A stretch of 64,000 bases of DNA, taken from Micromonospora sonchi. GTDB taxonomy: Bacteria; Actinomycetota; Actinomycetes; Mycobacteriales; Micromonosporaceae. How positions within the stretch are numbered: the stretch's first letter is position 1; every line of letters begins with the position of its first letter. The position numbers were made by a program, and so were the translations under genes. Shown here in pieces: positions 25,984 through 33,759 of this stretch. A model generated the notes under the pieces. The model was not told the DNA's origin. It worked only from the letters and a program-made list of their open reading frames with translations, and did not search any database. The stretch covers positions 1 through 64,000 of the forward strand of contig NZ_BMNB01000030.1 of the NCBI RefSeq assembly GCF_014646235.1. Reading direction: 5' to 3'.

Positions 25984-27099
25984 TCAGCTGCAGGTGACCG
26001 TGGGCGTTGCGCTGTTGCCGCTGGCGAGGAAGCCGAACGTCGTACTGGCGTTGGCTCCGAGGTTGCCGTTGTACGACACGTTGCGGGCCGTCACCGACGA
26101 TCCGGACGTGGTGTGGGTCGCGTTCCAGACCTGGCTGATCTGCTGACCGCTGGGCCAGGTCCAGTTCGCGGTCCAGCCGTTCAACGCCGCAGTGCCGGTG
26201 TTCTTGACCTCGACCTCGGCCTGGAACCCACCGGACCAGCTGTTGGTCACCTTGATGGTGGCCGTGCAGGCACCGTTGCCGGGCGGCGGGGTCGTCGGGT
26301 TCGGCGGAGGCGTGGTCGGGTTCGGCGGGGGCGTGGTCGGGTTCGGCGGCGGGGTGGTGGGGTTCGGCGGCGGGGTGGTGCCACCGGAGCCGATGCCGGT
26401 CACCTCACCGTTGCCACCGTCGAAGGTCACGTCGGAGCAGCCGAAGAAGTTCTCCTGGCTGTCCGAGCGGACCCACCGCGAGTAGATGATGTGCCGGCCG
26501 CTCTTGTTGGACGGCAGGGTACCGGTGAAGTAGTAGTGGCCGTCGTTGGTGCCGACCGCGCCGCGCTGCGGCGGGTTGGTCACCGTCAGGAACGGCTGCT
26601 CCTCCAGGTCACTCCAGGCCAGCGCCCGGGTCGGGCTCCAGCTGTTCTTGGTCACGTAGAAGTAGAACGTGCCCGGGTGGTGGGCCCAGTTGCTGTACCG
26701 GAACTCCATCGACCGGCCAGCGGTCAGGTGGGTCAGCGGCCAGTCGCTGCGGGCCAGGTCGTAGCCGCGGAAACCGGTGGCGCCGCCGCTGCACAGCTGC
26801 CCGTCGGGGATGAAGCCGGTGGTCCGCCCGTTGGCGTCCGAGCGCAGCACGCTGAACCAGTTGTAGAGCGAGTTCGTCCCGCTCTGGGCGACCGCGGCGG
26901 CACAGGCCGGGTTCTGCGGACGGATCTCCCCGGTGGGGGAGAGGCCGTCGCGCCAGCAGAGGTAGGTACGGGCACCCGGCGTCATCGCCGCGCCGTGCGC
27001 GGCGGCCGGGTCCGGGCGGGCGATCACGACGACCGCGCTCGCGACGAGGGTGACGGCCGCGACCAGCAGCGCGGCCAGACGAGGACGGTGCAGTTGCAC
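25984..27099 (-). CDS. Lytic polysaccharide monooxygenase AA10 with C-terminal CBM2
   Basis: A 371-residue secreted copper enzyme. GTG 27099 follows AGGAGA. The signal peptide (1-34) ends PAAA, leaving His35 as the mature N-terminus, which is required for the histidine brace. The AA10 domain (35-about 225) contains 'HGAAMTPGARTYLCW', a second brace His in 'SNWAHHPGTFYFYVTK', and 'SGRHIIYSRWVRSDSQENFFGCSDV'. A linker of repeated TTPPPNP units (about 235-272) leads to a CBM2 (about 275-371) with 'FQAEVEVKNTGTAALNGWTANWTW'. It oxidatively cleaves crystalline chitin or cellulose; which one cannot be fixed by eye. It shares a 377-bp divergent region with the sugar kinase. Confidence 0.93.
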   Translation of the reverse strand: MQLHRPRLAALLVAAVTLVASAVVVIARPDPAAAHGAAMTPGARTYLCWRDGLSPTGEIRPQNPACAAAVAQSGTNSLYNWFSVLRSDANGRTTGFIPDGQLCSGGATGFRGYDLARSDWPLTHLTAGRSMEFRYSNWAHHPGTFYFYVTKNSWSPTRALAWSDLEEQPFLTVTNPPQRGAVGTNDGHYYFTGTLPSNKSGRHIIYSRWVRSDSQENFFGCSDVTFDGGNGEVTGIGSGGTTPPPNPTTPPPNPTTPPPNPTTPPPNPTTPPPGNGACTATIKVTNSWSGGFQAEVEVKNTGTAALNGWTANWTWPSGQQISQVWNATHTTSGSSVTARNVSYNGNLGANASTTFGFLASGNSATPTVTCS

Positions 27100-27476
27100 A
27101 GGTTCTCCTGACTCGCGGGGCACCTCGAAGAGGATGGCCCCGCCAGAATGAGCGGGTGGCGAGAGAGGCCGCCCCGCTGATGTGGACGGATGCGACGATG
27201 CGGCGACTTCGCCCAGGGGGCGGCCGCCGGTGTCTGTCGACGCGTTGTGAATGCCCTCGCGTGTGGTGAACCCGGCGCCGGTGGCGCGCAGCCCCGCGCC
27301 ATCCGGCATGCCTATCCCAGCACGCCCGGGGCGTTTGCGCAATAGCCATGTCTCGATATGCATGAGGGGCCTTCTCACGTCGGCCGTCCCCCATCGAAAC
27401 CGTGGCTTCCACGCCCGACCGGCAACGGCTGTGCCAGCCTGAAGCATCACAACCGGCCAAACGGAGAGGACTCCAG
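27100..27476. other. Divergent promoter region between LPMO and sugar kinase
   Basis: No gene is supported here. A weak rightward pair, TTGCGC (27335-27340) and TATGCA (27357-27362) with 16 bp between, could serve the kinase. No CebR-type TGGGAGCGCTCCCA site, often found before cellulase genes, is present. Confidence 0.35.
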
Positions 27477-28415
27477 ATGGGATACGCGGTGGTGCTCGGC
27501 GAGGCACTCGTCGACCTGCTCGACACCGAGTGTGACGGCGTGCCCGTCTACCGGCAGGCCATCGGAGGTGCGCCGCTGAACGTCGCGGTCGGCGTCGCCC
27601 GGCTCGGCGGCGCGGTGCAGTTCGTCGGGTCCCTCGGTGACGACGTACTCGCCGACCGGATCCGGGCCTTCCTCGCCGCCGACGGCGTCGGCCTGGCCGG
27701 GGCGGTCACCGTGGCCGTGCCGACCACGCTGGCGGTGGCCACCTTCTCGGGCGCCGAGCCGGATTTCCGGTTCTACGGCGATCCACCGTCCTACGCACTG
27801 CTCACACCGGAGGACCTCGACGTCGCCCTGGTCGAGGGCGCGGACGTGCTCTACTGCGGCTCGATCGTGCTGCTGGCGCCGGCGGCGTTGGCCGCCGCCC
27901 GGCGGGCCTGGTCGCTGGCGCCGGGACTGCGGGTGTTCGACCCCAACGTCCGTCCCCGGCTGCTCGACGGTCCGGGGGCGCTGGCCGGGCTGCGGGCGGT
28001 GGTCGCCGAGTTCGCCGCCGGGGCACACCTGGTCAAGCTGAGCGCCGCCGACGCCGGGCTGCTCTACCCGAATGAGCCGGTCGAGGGGGTGGCGGCGTAC
28101 CTGCGGGAACTGGGCGCCGGCACCGTCGTGGTCACCCTGGGCGCCGCTGGTGCGGTGGTCGCCGCCGCCGATGCCGATCCGGTACGCGTACCCGCCGCAC
28201 CGAAGGTGGCCGCCATCGATGCCACCGGCGCGGGCGACTCGGTGCTGGCGGCGCTCGTCGCCGACCTGCTGGTCGACGGTGCGCCGGCCGACCCGGGCGG
28301 CTGGAACGAGCGGGTCGCCTTCGCGCTGCGGGTCGCCGGGCTGGTCTGTGAGCGGCCCGGCGGCGCCGTCGCCATGCCCACCCGGGCCGAGGTGCTCGAA
28401 CGCTTCACCGCCTGA
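27477..28415 (+). CDS. PfkB-family sugar kinase, probable fructokinase
   Basis: A 312-residue ribokinase-fold enzyme. ATG 27477 follows GGAGAGGA. 'GGAPLNVAVGVARLGGAVQFVGSLGDDVLADRI' (about 24-58) is PfkB signature 1. 'DATGAGDSVLAALV' (248-261) is signature 2, with the catalytic base Asp254 and the anion hole GAGD. 'FDPNVRPRLL' is typical of fructokinases and related 2-keto sugar kinases. It would phosphorylate a hexose (likely fructose) with ATP. Its place beside polysaccharide-degrading genes fits use of released sugars, but no transporter is adjacent. Confidence 0.85.
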   Translation: MGYAVVLGEALVDLLDTECDGVPVYRQAIGGAPLNVAVGVARLGGAVQFVGSLGDDVLADRIRAFLAADGVGLAGAVTVAVPTTLAVATFSGAEPDFRFYGDPPSYALLTPEDLDVALVEGADVLYCGSIVLLAPAALAAARRAWSLAPGLRVFDPNVRPRLLDGPGALAGLRAVVAEFAAGAHLVKLSAADAGLLYPNEPVEGVAAYLRELGAGTVVVTLGAAGAVVAAADADPVRVPAAPKVAAIDATGAGDSVLAALVADLLVDGAPADPGGWNERVAFALRVAGLVCERPGGAVAMPTRAEVLERFTA

Positions 28416-28460
28416 GGCGAACCGGACCGGGTGCACCGTGCCCGGGTGAATGCCCGCCTC

Positions 28461-28512
28461 GCGGGCGTGCTGATTGCCGGCGTGCTGATCGCGGGCGTGC
28501 TGATCGCGGGCG
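28461..28512. repeat. 15-bp tandem repeat (3.5 units) between convergent genes
   Basis: Units of the form GCGGGCGTGCTGATC begin at 28461, 28476 and 28491, with a partial unit at 28506. The last unit abuts the stop codon of the leftward gene at 28513. Their length is a multiple of three, but no gene reads through them. Confidence 0.75.
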
Positions 28513-29346
28513 TCAGCCGGCGGTGCCGTCCAGTTCGGCGTAGCCGCGCCGGGCGGCGATCAGGGCGGGACGGGCCGGGAACGGTGCGTCGGCGGCGATC
28601 CGCTCCGGCGGGGCGCTGCCGGTGTGCCCGGCCCGGATCAGCCAGGCCAGCTCGACCAGTCGGGCGTGCTGGGCCCGGACGAACTCGGCGTCCACCGCCT
28701 CGCCGTGGCCGGGCACCACCACCGTGTCGGCGGTGCACCAGCGCAGCAACTCGGCCAGGGTGTCGGGCCACTGCAACGGGTACGAGTCCTCGAACGCCGG
28801 CGGGCCGGACTGCTCGACCAGGTCACCGGCGACCAGCAGATCGGCGTCGGGCACGTGCACCACGAGGTCGGCGTCGGTGTGCCCCCGGCCGGGGTGACGC
28901 AGCAGCACCCGCCGACCACCGATGTCGAGCGTCGCCTCGGTACGCACGGTGTGGGTGGGTGCCAGCAGCGTGGTGTCCGGCAATTCGGCGGCCAGCTCGG
29001 GCTGGCCGGCGCGTAGTTCCGCGTACGCCTCCCGGCGAAGCCGGTCCGGTTCGTCGCGCAACGCCGCCGCGGCCAGCTCGTGGGCCCAGATCGGGCGGGG
29101 CGGATCGGCGGCGAAGGTGGCGTTGCCGAAGCAATGATCGAAGTGGTGGTGCGTGTTGACCAGGGTCAGCGGGTCGCCGGTGACCGCGCGGACGGCGGTG
29201 GCCAGGTCGGCGGCCTGCCGGGCGGTGGAGAGCGTGTCGACCAGCAGGGCCTCGCCGTCGCCGAGCACCAGCGTCACGTTGACCTCGAGCAGCGGCTCCC
29301 GCAGTACGAGCACCCGGTCGGCGACCTCGACGAAGCCGCCGCTCAT
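28513..29346 (-). CDS. Metallo-beta-lactamase-fold hydrolase
   Basis: A 277-residue cytoplasmic protein with the zinc motif THHHFDH (H66, H68, D70, H71), further ligands in 'HPGRGHTDADLVVH' and 'GDLVEQ', and a late His in 'VPGHGE'. The layout fits the glyoxalase-II/SoxH-like branch, so a thioester or phosphodiester substrate is possible. Its ATG overlaps the stop of the upstream thioesterase gene (ATGA), showing translational coupling. The shared operon with a hotdog thioesterase suggests joint hydrolysis of an acyl-thioester or related ester. The exact substrate is unknown. Confidence 0.82.
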   Translation of the reverse strand: MSGGFVEVADRVLVLREPLLEVNVTLVLGDGEALLVDTLSTARQAADLATAVRAVTGDPLTLVNTHHHFDHCFGNATFAADPPRPIWAHELAAAALRDEPDRLRREAYAELRAGQPELAAELPDTTLLAPTHTVRTEATLDIGGRRVLLRHPGRGHTDADLVVHVPDADLLVAGDLVEQSGPPAFEDSYPLQWPDTLAELLRWCTADTVVVPGHGEAVDAEFVRAQHARLVELAWLIRAGHTGSAPPERIAADAPFPARPALIAARRGYAELDGTAG

Positions 29347-29747
29347 GACGTGTGTCCGGCACGTTCGATGAACCGGTGCCGGTCGACCAGGATCCGCTCC
29401 ACCTCGCCGGTGGCCACGGTCCGGCCGTCCTCGGTCACGGCGACCTCGAACACCAGCCGCCGCTGGTCGACCGTGGTCAGCCGGGCCAGCGCCGCGACGG
29501 TCCGACCGATCGGCGTCGCGGCCAGGTGGTGCAGCTCGACCCGGGTACCCACGGTGGTCGATCCGACGGGCAGGTGCCGGGTGGTGGCTGCCACGGTCGC
29601 GGCCTCGGCCAGCGCGAGCACCCGAGGGGTGCCGAGCACCGGCACGTCGCCGGAGCCGACCGCCTGGGCGGTGTCGGCGTCGGTGACGGTCAACTCGACC
29701 CGGGCGGTCAGACCGGGCACCAGGGCATGATCTGGCTGCTCCTGCAT
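29343..29747 (-). CDS. Hotdog-fold thioesterase, FlK-like
   Basis: A 134-residue single hotdog domain. 'GLTARVELTVTDADTAQAVGSGDVPVLGTPRVLALAEAATVAA' is typical of the FlK (fluoroacetyl-CoA thioesterase) and related group, with the Thr/Glu catalytic region in 'GTPRVLALAEAAT', and 'GRTVAALARLTTVDQRRLVFEV' forms the later strands. Many family members act on housekeeping acyl-CoAs, so fluoroacetate resistance is not implied. ATG 29747 is chosen; a GTG six bases earlier is also possible. It overlaps the metallo-hydrolase gene by 4 nt. Confidence 0.75.
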   Translation of the reverse strand: MQEQPDHALVPGLTARVELTVTDADTAQAVGSGDVPVLGTPRVLALAEAATVAATTRHLPVGSTTVGTRVELHHLAATPIGRTVAALARLTTVDQRRLVFEVAVTEDGRTVATGEVERILVDRHRFIERAGHTS

Positions 29748-29796
29748 GGCCACAGCGTAGGTGGTCGCCGGGCTGCGGGCGAGGTAGGCCGGGTCA

Positions 29797-29848
29797 GGAA
29801 GGAACCCTTCCTGTACGCGAGGCGTTGACGAGGGGCCTTTCCTTGCAC
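29797..29848. repeat. 59-bp-type palindromic element, copy 3 (inverted, diverged)
   Basis: On the minus strand it reads GTGCAAGGAAAGGCCCC, then GTCAACGCCTCGCGTA, then AGGAAGG. This is a slightly shortened match to the element at 25916. It lies between the starts of divergent genes (thioesterase and PAP2 protein), not at gene ends. Confidence 0.7.
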
Positions 29849-29890
29849 CTGTGTGGGGCGGCGCGGGGTTCGCCGTTAACCTTGTCCGCG

Positions 29891-30928
29891 ATGTCTGCCG
29901 TGATCGACCCCCAGCCTGCCGCTCCGACCGAGCCGCCCGTTTCGTCCGACGGCGGTCGCCGTCGCCTGATCGCGATGTCGCTGTGGAGCGTCGCCTTCGT
30001 GGCGGGCTGGCTCGGGATCGGTCTGCCCACCGACCCGATCTACGCCTTCGTCTGGATCTGGGCGGGGACCGTCGCCTGGAACTCCGCCCGCCCGTGGCGC
30101 AGCCACCTGCGCTTCGCCCGGGACTGGGTGCCGGTGGTGCTGCTGCTGGTCCTCTACAACCTCTCCCGTGGCTTCGCCTACCACGACGGGACGGTCCCGC
30201 ACGCGTACGAGTTGATCGTGGCGGACCGGTTGATGTTCGGCTGGGCCACGGACGGCCAGGTCCCGACGGTCTGGTTGCAGCAGCACTTCTACCAGCCCGA
30301 GGTGCGCTGGTGGGACGTGCTGGCGAGCTGGGTGTACTTCTCGCACTTCGTGGCGGCGCTGGCCGCCGCGGCGGTGCTCTGGATGCGCGAGCGCAGCCGG
30401 TGGGCGGCCTTCATGCGCCGTTGGTTCTTCCTCTGCGCCACCGGCCTGGTCACCTACTTCCTCTACCCGGCCGCGCCGCCCTGGTGGGCGGCGCAGAACG
30501 GTCTGCTGGAGGAGGTCGCGCGGATCTCCACCCGGGGGTGGAAGGCGTTCGGCATGCACGGCGCCGGCAACCTGCTCAACGCTGGACAGTTGGCCGCGAA
30601 CCCCGTGGCCGCGATGCCGTCGTTGCACACCGCGTTCGCGCTGTTCGTGGTGCTGTTCTTCCTGCGCAACGTGCGGCGCCGCTGGTGGCCGCTGCTGCTG
30701 TCGTATCCGCTGGCGATGACCTTCACGCTGGTCTACAGCGGCGAGCACTACGTGATCGACGTGCTGGTCGGTTGGGCGTACGTCGGGGTGGCCTTCCTGG
30801 TGGTCGGCCTCGCCGAGCGCTGGTGGGCCCGCCGCCGCCCCCGCCGCCCCGGCCACCCCCAGGCGACCACCCCCCTGCCCCAGCAGGACGCCCCCGCAGC
30901 ACCCCCCGCCCTCCCCACCCCCCGCTGA
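29891..30928 (+). CDS. PAP2/Aur1-like membrane phosphatase or phosphotransferase
   Basis: A 345-residue polytopic protein with about six TM helices. 'AMPSLHTAFALFVVLFF' and 'YSGEHYVIDVLVGWAYVG' carry the SLH and GEH...D motifs of the PAP2/inositol-phosphorylceramide-synthase-like branch: a phosphohistidine mechanism with catalytic histidines facing outward. It could dephosphorylate or transfer a lipid phosphate, perhaps in phosphoinositide or phospholipid metabolism. ATG 29891 has no ribosome site and follows 'GTTAACCTTG', so the message may be leaderless. The last 35 residues are Pro/Arg-rich. A 59-bp repeat ends 42 bp before the start. Confidence 0.78.
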   Translation: MSAVIDPQPAAPTEPPVSSDGGRRRLIAMSLWSVAFVAGWLGIGLPTDPIYAFVWIWAGTVAWNSARPWRSHLRFARDWVPVVLLLVLYNLSRGFAYHDGTVPHAYELIVADRLMFGWATDGQVPTVWLQQHFYQPEVRWWDVLASWVYFSHFVAALAAAAVLWMRERSRWAAFMRRWFFLCATGLVTYFLYPAAPPWWAAQNGLLEEVARISTRGWKAFGMHGAGNLLNAGQLAANPVAAMPSLHTAFALFVVLFFLRNVRRRWWPLLLSYPLAMTFTLVYSGEHYVIDVLVGWAYVGVAFLVVGLAERWWARRRPRRPGHPQATTPLPQQDAPAAPPALPTPR

Positions 30929-31012
30929 CCCCCACCCCCGTCACCCCTCCCACCCCCCACCCCACCCCTCGATCCCCGCCCCACCCCCACTGCGCCCCTC
31001 GATCTCCGCGTC

Positions 31013-31080
31013 GATCATGCACTTTCCGTCGGGACAGAAGCCCATCAAAAGGGCGTTCCGGCGACCAAAAGTGCAAGATC
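31013..31080. repeat. About 70-bp palindromic element between convergent genes (copy 1, minus orientation)
   Basis: The ends GATCATGCACTTT (31013) and AAAAGTGCAAGATC (31067-31080) pair. The loop region holds GCCCATCAAAAGGGC, a second small hairpin. It is flanked by a C-rich run (30930-31010) on the left and a G-rich run (31085-31140) on the right, which could extend the stem. Related copies lie at 45114 and 60291. Confidence 0.75.
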
Positions 31081-31142
31081 GGCGGGATGGGGGTGGAGGA
31101 GGGCGGCGGGGGTGGGGTGGGGGAGGGCAGCGGGGGGTGGGG

Positions 31143-32705
31143 TTATGGGGTGCGGCGGGCGGTGTGGCCGCGGTGGGACAACTCCGCCGCCAGAGCCCAG
31201 GCCTCGGCGAGATCACGGTCCACCGCTGCGGCGCCGGCTCCGCCGGCGGTGTCGGCGTGCACGGTGGCCAGCCCCAGCAGGCGCTGCACCGGTCCCTGAA
31301 CCACCCGCACACTCTGCAACCGGGCGTACGGCACGATCGTCAGTTGACGGGTGAGCAGGCCCGAGCGTACGACGAAGACCTCCTCGGCCAGACCGGCGCC
31401 GAGCACCTCACGGCTCAGCGGGTTGACCCAGCGGGCCCGCAACGGCGGCGGGCTCAGCGGCAACGACGAGAGGGCGACGCCGGGCAGCACCTCGGCCACG
31501 ATCGCCTCGCCGGTGGCCAGGTCACCGACCGGGAGCAGGCGATCGGGCCGGTTGCGCTGGTCCGCCTCCCCGGCGGCGTAGCCGGCCACCTCCAGGCGTA
31601 GCCGTAGCCAGCCCTTGACCCGCCACAGCAGCGGCCAGGTCACGCCCACGGTCTGTACCCGGTGCAGCGGCACGGTCTGCACCCTGGTCTCCAGCAGGCC
31701 GTTGCGGATCCGCAGCCGGTCCTCGTCGCGAGCGAGTTGGAACCGCCAGTCGTCGAGCACCCGGCGGACGGGTTGCAGCAGGATGCCGGCCATCGCGGTC
31801 AGCGTGCTCGCCACCGCGACGAACGACCACGAACCCTCGGACAGGAACTGCCCGGCCACGAACACCACGCCGAAGGGCAGCAGGAACGCCTGCGGGGTGA
31901 GCAGTTGGCTGATCAACAGGTCCCGGTTGTCCACCGCGTGCAGCGGCCGACCGGGTGGCACGGGCGGCTCCGCTGCCGGCGCCGCCGCCAGCTGCGGACC
32001 CGGCGCGCTGACGGTCCGGGGCCCCGCCAGGGACAGTAGACGTCGCCGCAGGGCGGACGCCTCGGCGACCCCGAGGAAGGCCAGCGGCGCCTCGGTCTTG
32101 CCGCCGCCGACGACCTCCAAACGCAGCTCCGCCAGGCCGGTGAGTTGGGCGAGCAGTGGACGTACCACCTCGACCGCCTGGAGCCGTTCCAGCGGAATGG
32201 CCCGGGTCCGGCGCCAGAGCAGCCCTTCGTGGATCCGCAACTCTCGGCCGACCACCTGGTAGCCGGTGTTGTACCAGCTGACCACCGACAGCACGGTGGC
32301 GCCGAGGGCGATCACGATCACCATCGCCACGAACCAGCCGAACCCGACCCGGGACAGGGTCGACCAGGACAGCCCGGCGATGACCACGACCAGTGACTTG
32401 GCGCCGTGCAGGGCAGGGCTCAACGGGTGCAGCCGCTGCCGGGCGTGCAGCGGGTCCGGCAGCGACCCCGGCGGGTACGGCAGTGACCCCGGCGGGTACG
32501 GCGGCGATCCCGGTGGGTACGGCGGTGGTCCGGGCGGGTACGGCCCGCCGGACGGATAGCCCAGCGGGTATGCGGGTGGAGGCATGCCGTGCGGATGGCC
32601 GGGTGGGGGTGCGTCCGGTCCGGGTGGTGGGGCCTCCGGTTGTGGTGGTGTGTCGGCGGGGGATGGCCTGGGCGGCTCCTGGCCCCGGCCGGTCGGGCCG
32701 CTCAA
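31143..32705 (-). CDS. PH-domain (bPH2) membrane protein, YdbT type
   Basis: A 520-residue protein. It begins with a Pro/Gly/Tyr-rich cytoplasmic tail (1-about 95, repeated PPYPPGS units). Two hydrophobic pairs (about 105-145 and 275-320) alternate with bacterial PH domains: 'YQVVGRELRIHEGLLWRRTRAIPLERLQAVEVVRPLLAQLTGLAELRLEV', a second at about 335-400, and a third at about 435-505 ending near 'VHADTAG'. This is the usual YdbT layout. The start is TTG 32705, which overlaps the TGA of the upstream gene, so translation is coupled. YdbS/YdbT pairs occur widely; in Bacillus they affect resistance to some antimicrobial peptides. The exact job here is unknown. Confidence 0.82.
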   Translation of the reverse strand: MSGPTGRGQEPPRPSPADTPPQPEAPPPGPDAPPPGHPHGMPPPAYPLGYPSGGPYPPGPPPYPPGSPPYPPGSLPYPPGSLPDPLHARQRLHPLSPALHGAKSLVVVIAGLSWSTLSRVGFGWFVAMVIVIALGATVLSVVSWYNTGYQVVGRELRIHEGLLWRRTRAIPLERLQAVEVVRPLLAQLTGLAELRLEVVGGGKTEAPLAFLGVAEASALRRRLLSLAGPRTVSAPGPQLAAAPAAEPPVPPGRPLHAVDNRDLLISQLLTPQAFLLPFGVVFVAGQFLSEGSWSFVAVASTLTAMAGILLQPVRRVLDDWRFQLARDEDRLRIRNGLLETRVQTVPLHRVQTVGVTWPLLWRVKGWLRLRLEVAGYAAGEADQRNRPDRLLPVGDLATGEAIVAEVLPGVALSSLPLSPPPLRARWVNPLSREVLGAGLAEEVFVVRSGLLTRQLTIVPYARLQSVRVVQGPVQRLLGLATVHADTAGGAGAAAVDRDLAEAWALAAELSHRGHTARRTP

Positions 32706-33241
32706 AGCCCTTCCGCCTGGTCCTCGCCGAGTGCGGTGAGCCGGTCACGCAGCCGGGACGCCTCTGCGGGCCGCAGCCCCGGCACCCGGGCGTCGCTCGC
32801 TGCGGCGGCCGTGTGCAGCTGCACGGTGGCCAGGTCGAACGCCCGCTCCAGCGGACCGGCGCTGACGTCGACGAACTGCATCCGGGAGTACGGCACGATG
32901 GACAGCCGGCGCACCAGCAACCCGTGTCGCACCAGCAGGTCGTTTTCGCGTTCCGCGTAGCCCCAGGCACGAACCGCCCGGACGATGGCCACCGCGCGCC
33001 ACCCGGCGAGCAGCAGGAGGGCACCGAGCGCCACGCCGAAGAGCCAGGTACCGGTGACGGCCCAGCCGACACCGAGCGCCAGCGAGACGACGGCCACCGT
33101 GACGGACAGCCGCAGCAACTCCACCCAGATCAGGTCGGTCGAGATCGACTGCCAGCGGACCGTGTCCGGCCACGGTTCGAGCGGTCCGGCCTGCGCCACC
33201 GGCGGCGCCGACGCTGGGCCGACCGATTCGTCACCGCTCAC
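32702..33241 (-). CDS. PH-domain (bPH2) membrane protein, YdbS type
   Basis: A 179-residue partner of the downstream YdbT-type gene: two TM helices (about 45-95) followed by one bacterial PH domain ('YAERENDLLVRHGLLVRRLSIVPYSRMQFVDVSAGPLERAFDLATVQLHT', about 95-145). GTG 33241 has the ribosome site GAGGAG nine bases upstream; GTG 33250 is too close to it. The ribosome site lies at the end of the previous gene, and the stop overlaps the next start, so the three genes 33519-31143 form one tight operon. Confidence 0.8.
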   Translation of the reverse strand: MSGDESVGPASAPPVAQAGPLEPWPDTVRWQSISTDLIWVELLRLSVTVAVVSLALGVGWAVTGTWLFGVALGALLLLAGWRAVAIVRAVRAWGYAERENDLLVRHGLLVRRLSIVPYSRMQFVDVSAGPLERAFDLATVQLHTAAAASDARVPGLRPAEASRLRDRLTALGEDQAEGL

Positions 33242-33246
33242 CAGCT

Positions 33247-33519
33247 TCACTCCTCGCGCTCACCGAGCTGGGGCTCCGTTGTTGGCGTCCACCCGTCGAG
33301 CGTAGGCGATCCGGCCAGCGGGGCGACCTCGCGCAGGAAGCCCCGCGCGGTGAGGAAGTCGCCGAGCTGCGAGCGGTGCGCGTCGCAGGCGAGCCATGTC
33401 TTGCGGCGCTCGGGCTGGTGGATACGAGGGTTGTTCCAACGCAGTGACCAGCCTGCCGGGGCGCGACACCCGCGGGCCGAACAGATCAGGGCCTGGGTGG
33501 GGGTGTCGGCGTCGCTCAT
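33247..33519 (-). CDS. Small Cys/His protein, putative zinc-binding, conserved hypothetical
   Basis: A 90-residue soluble protein with 'ICSARGCRAPAGWSLRWNNPRIHQPERRKTWLACDAHRSQLGDFL'. C13-x4-C18 and C45-x2-H48 could form a single treble-clef or zinc-ribbon site. Similar short actinobacterial proteins are sometimes labelled 'acetone carboxylase', a label the sequence does not support. It is the first gene of the PH-domain operon, and its last codons carry the ribosome site of the next gene. Confidence 0.7.
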   Translation of the reverse strand: MSDADTPTQALICSARGCRAPAGWSLRWNNPRIHQPERRKTWLACDAHRSQLGDFLTARGFLREVAPLAGSPTLDGWTPTTEPQLGEREE

Positions 33520-33759
33520 CCCAGCCAGTCTAGGTCGGCGGGAAAGAGAAGAGAGCGCCGGGCGACCACGGGGGAAGCCGCCCGGCGACGAATGAATCGT
33601 ACACACGCCGGGGCGGCTTCTGTCCACTCATGATGGGCGATTCGCCCGGGGCGGGACGGCGTGGCGAAAATCGGTCGCTCCCCACGTCCGTACTCAGCCG
33701 GGCATGCGAGGCTTGGTAACGCACACGCCACGACGACCGAATCATGCTGTGGAGGACCG

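Noticed and set aside
26280..26385. Repeated GGGTTCGGCGG words suggesting a minisatellite or CRISPR
   Set aside because: They encode the TTPPPNP linker of the LPMO and follow codon structure.
29343..29747. Fluoroacetate-resistance role for the FlK-like thioesterase
   Set aside because: Most family members in actinomycetes have no link to fluorometabolites, and no fluorinase or related genes are nearby.
33247..33519. Annotation of the 90-residue protein as acetone carboxylase
   Set aside because: It is far too short and shares no carboxylase motif; the label seems to be a propagated error.
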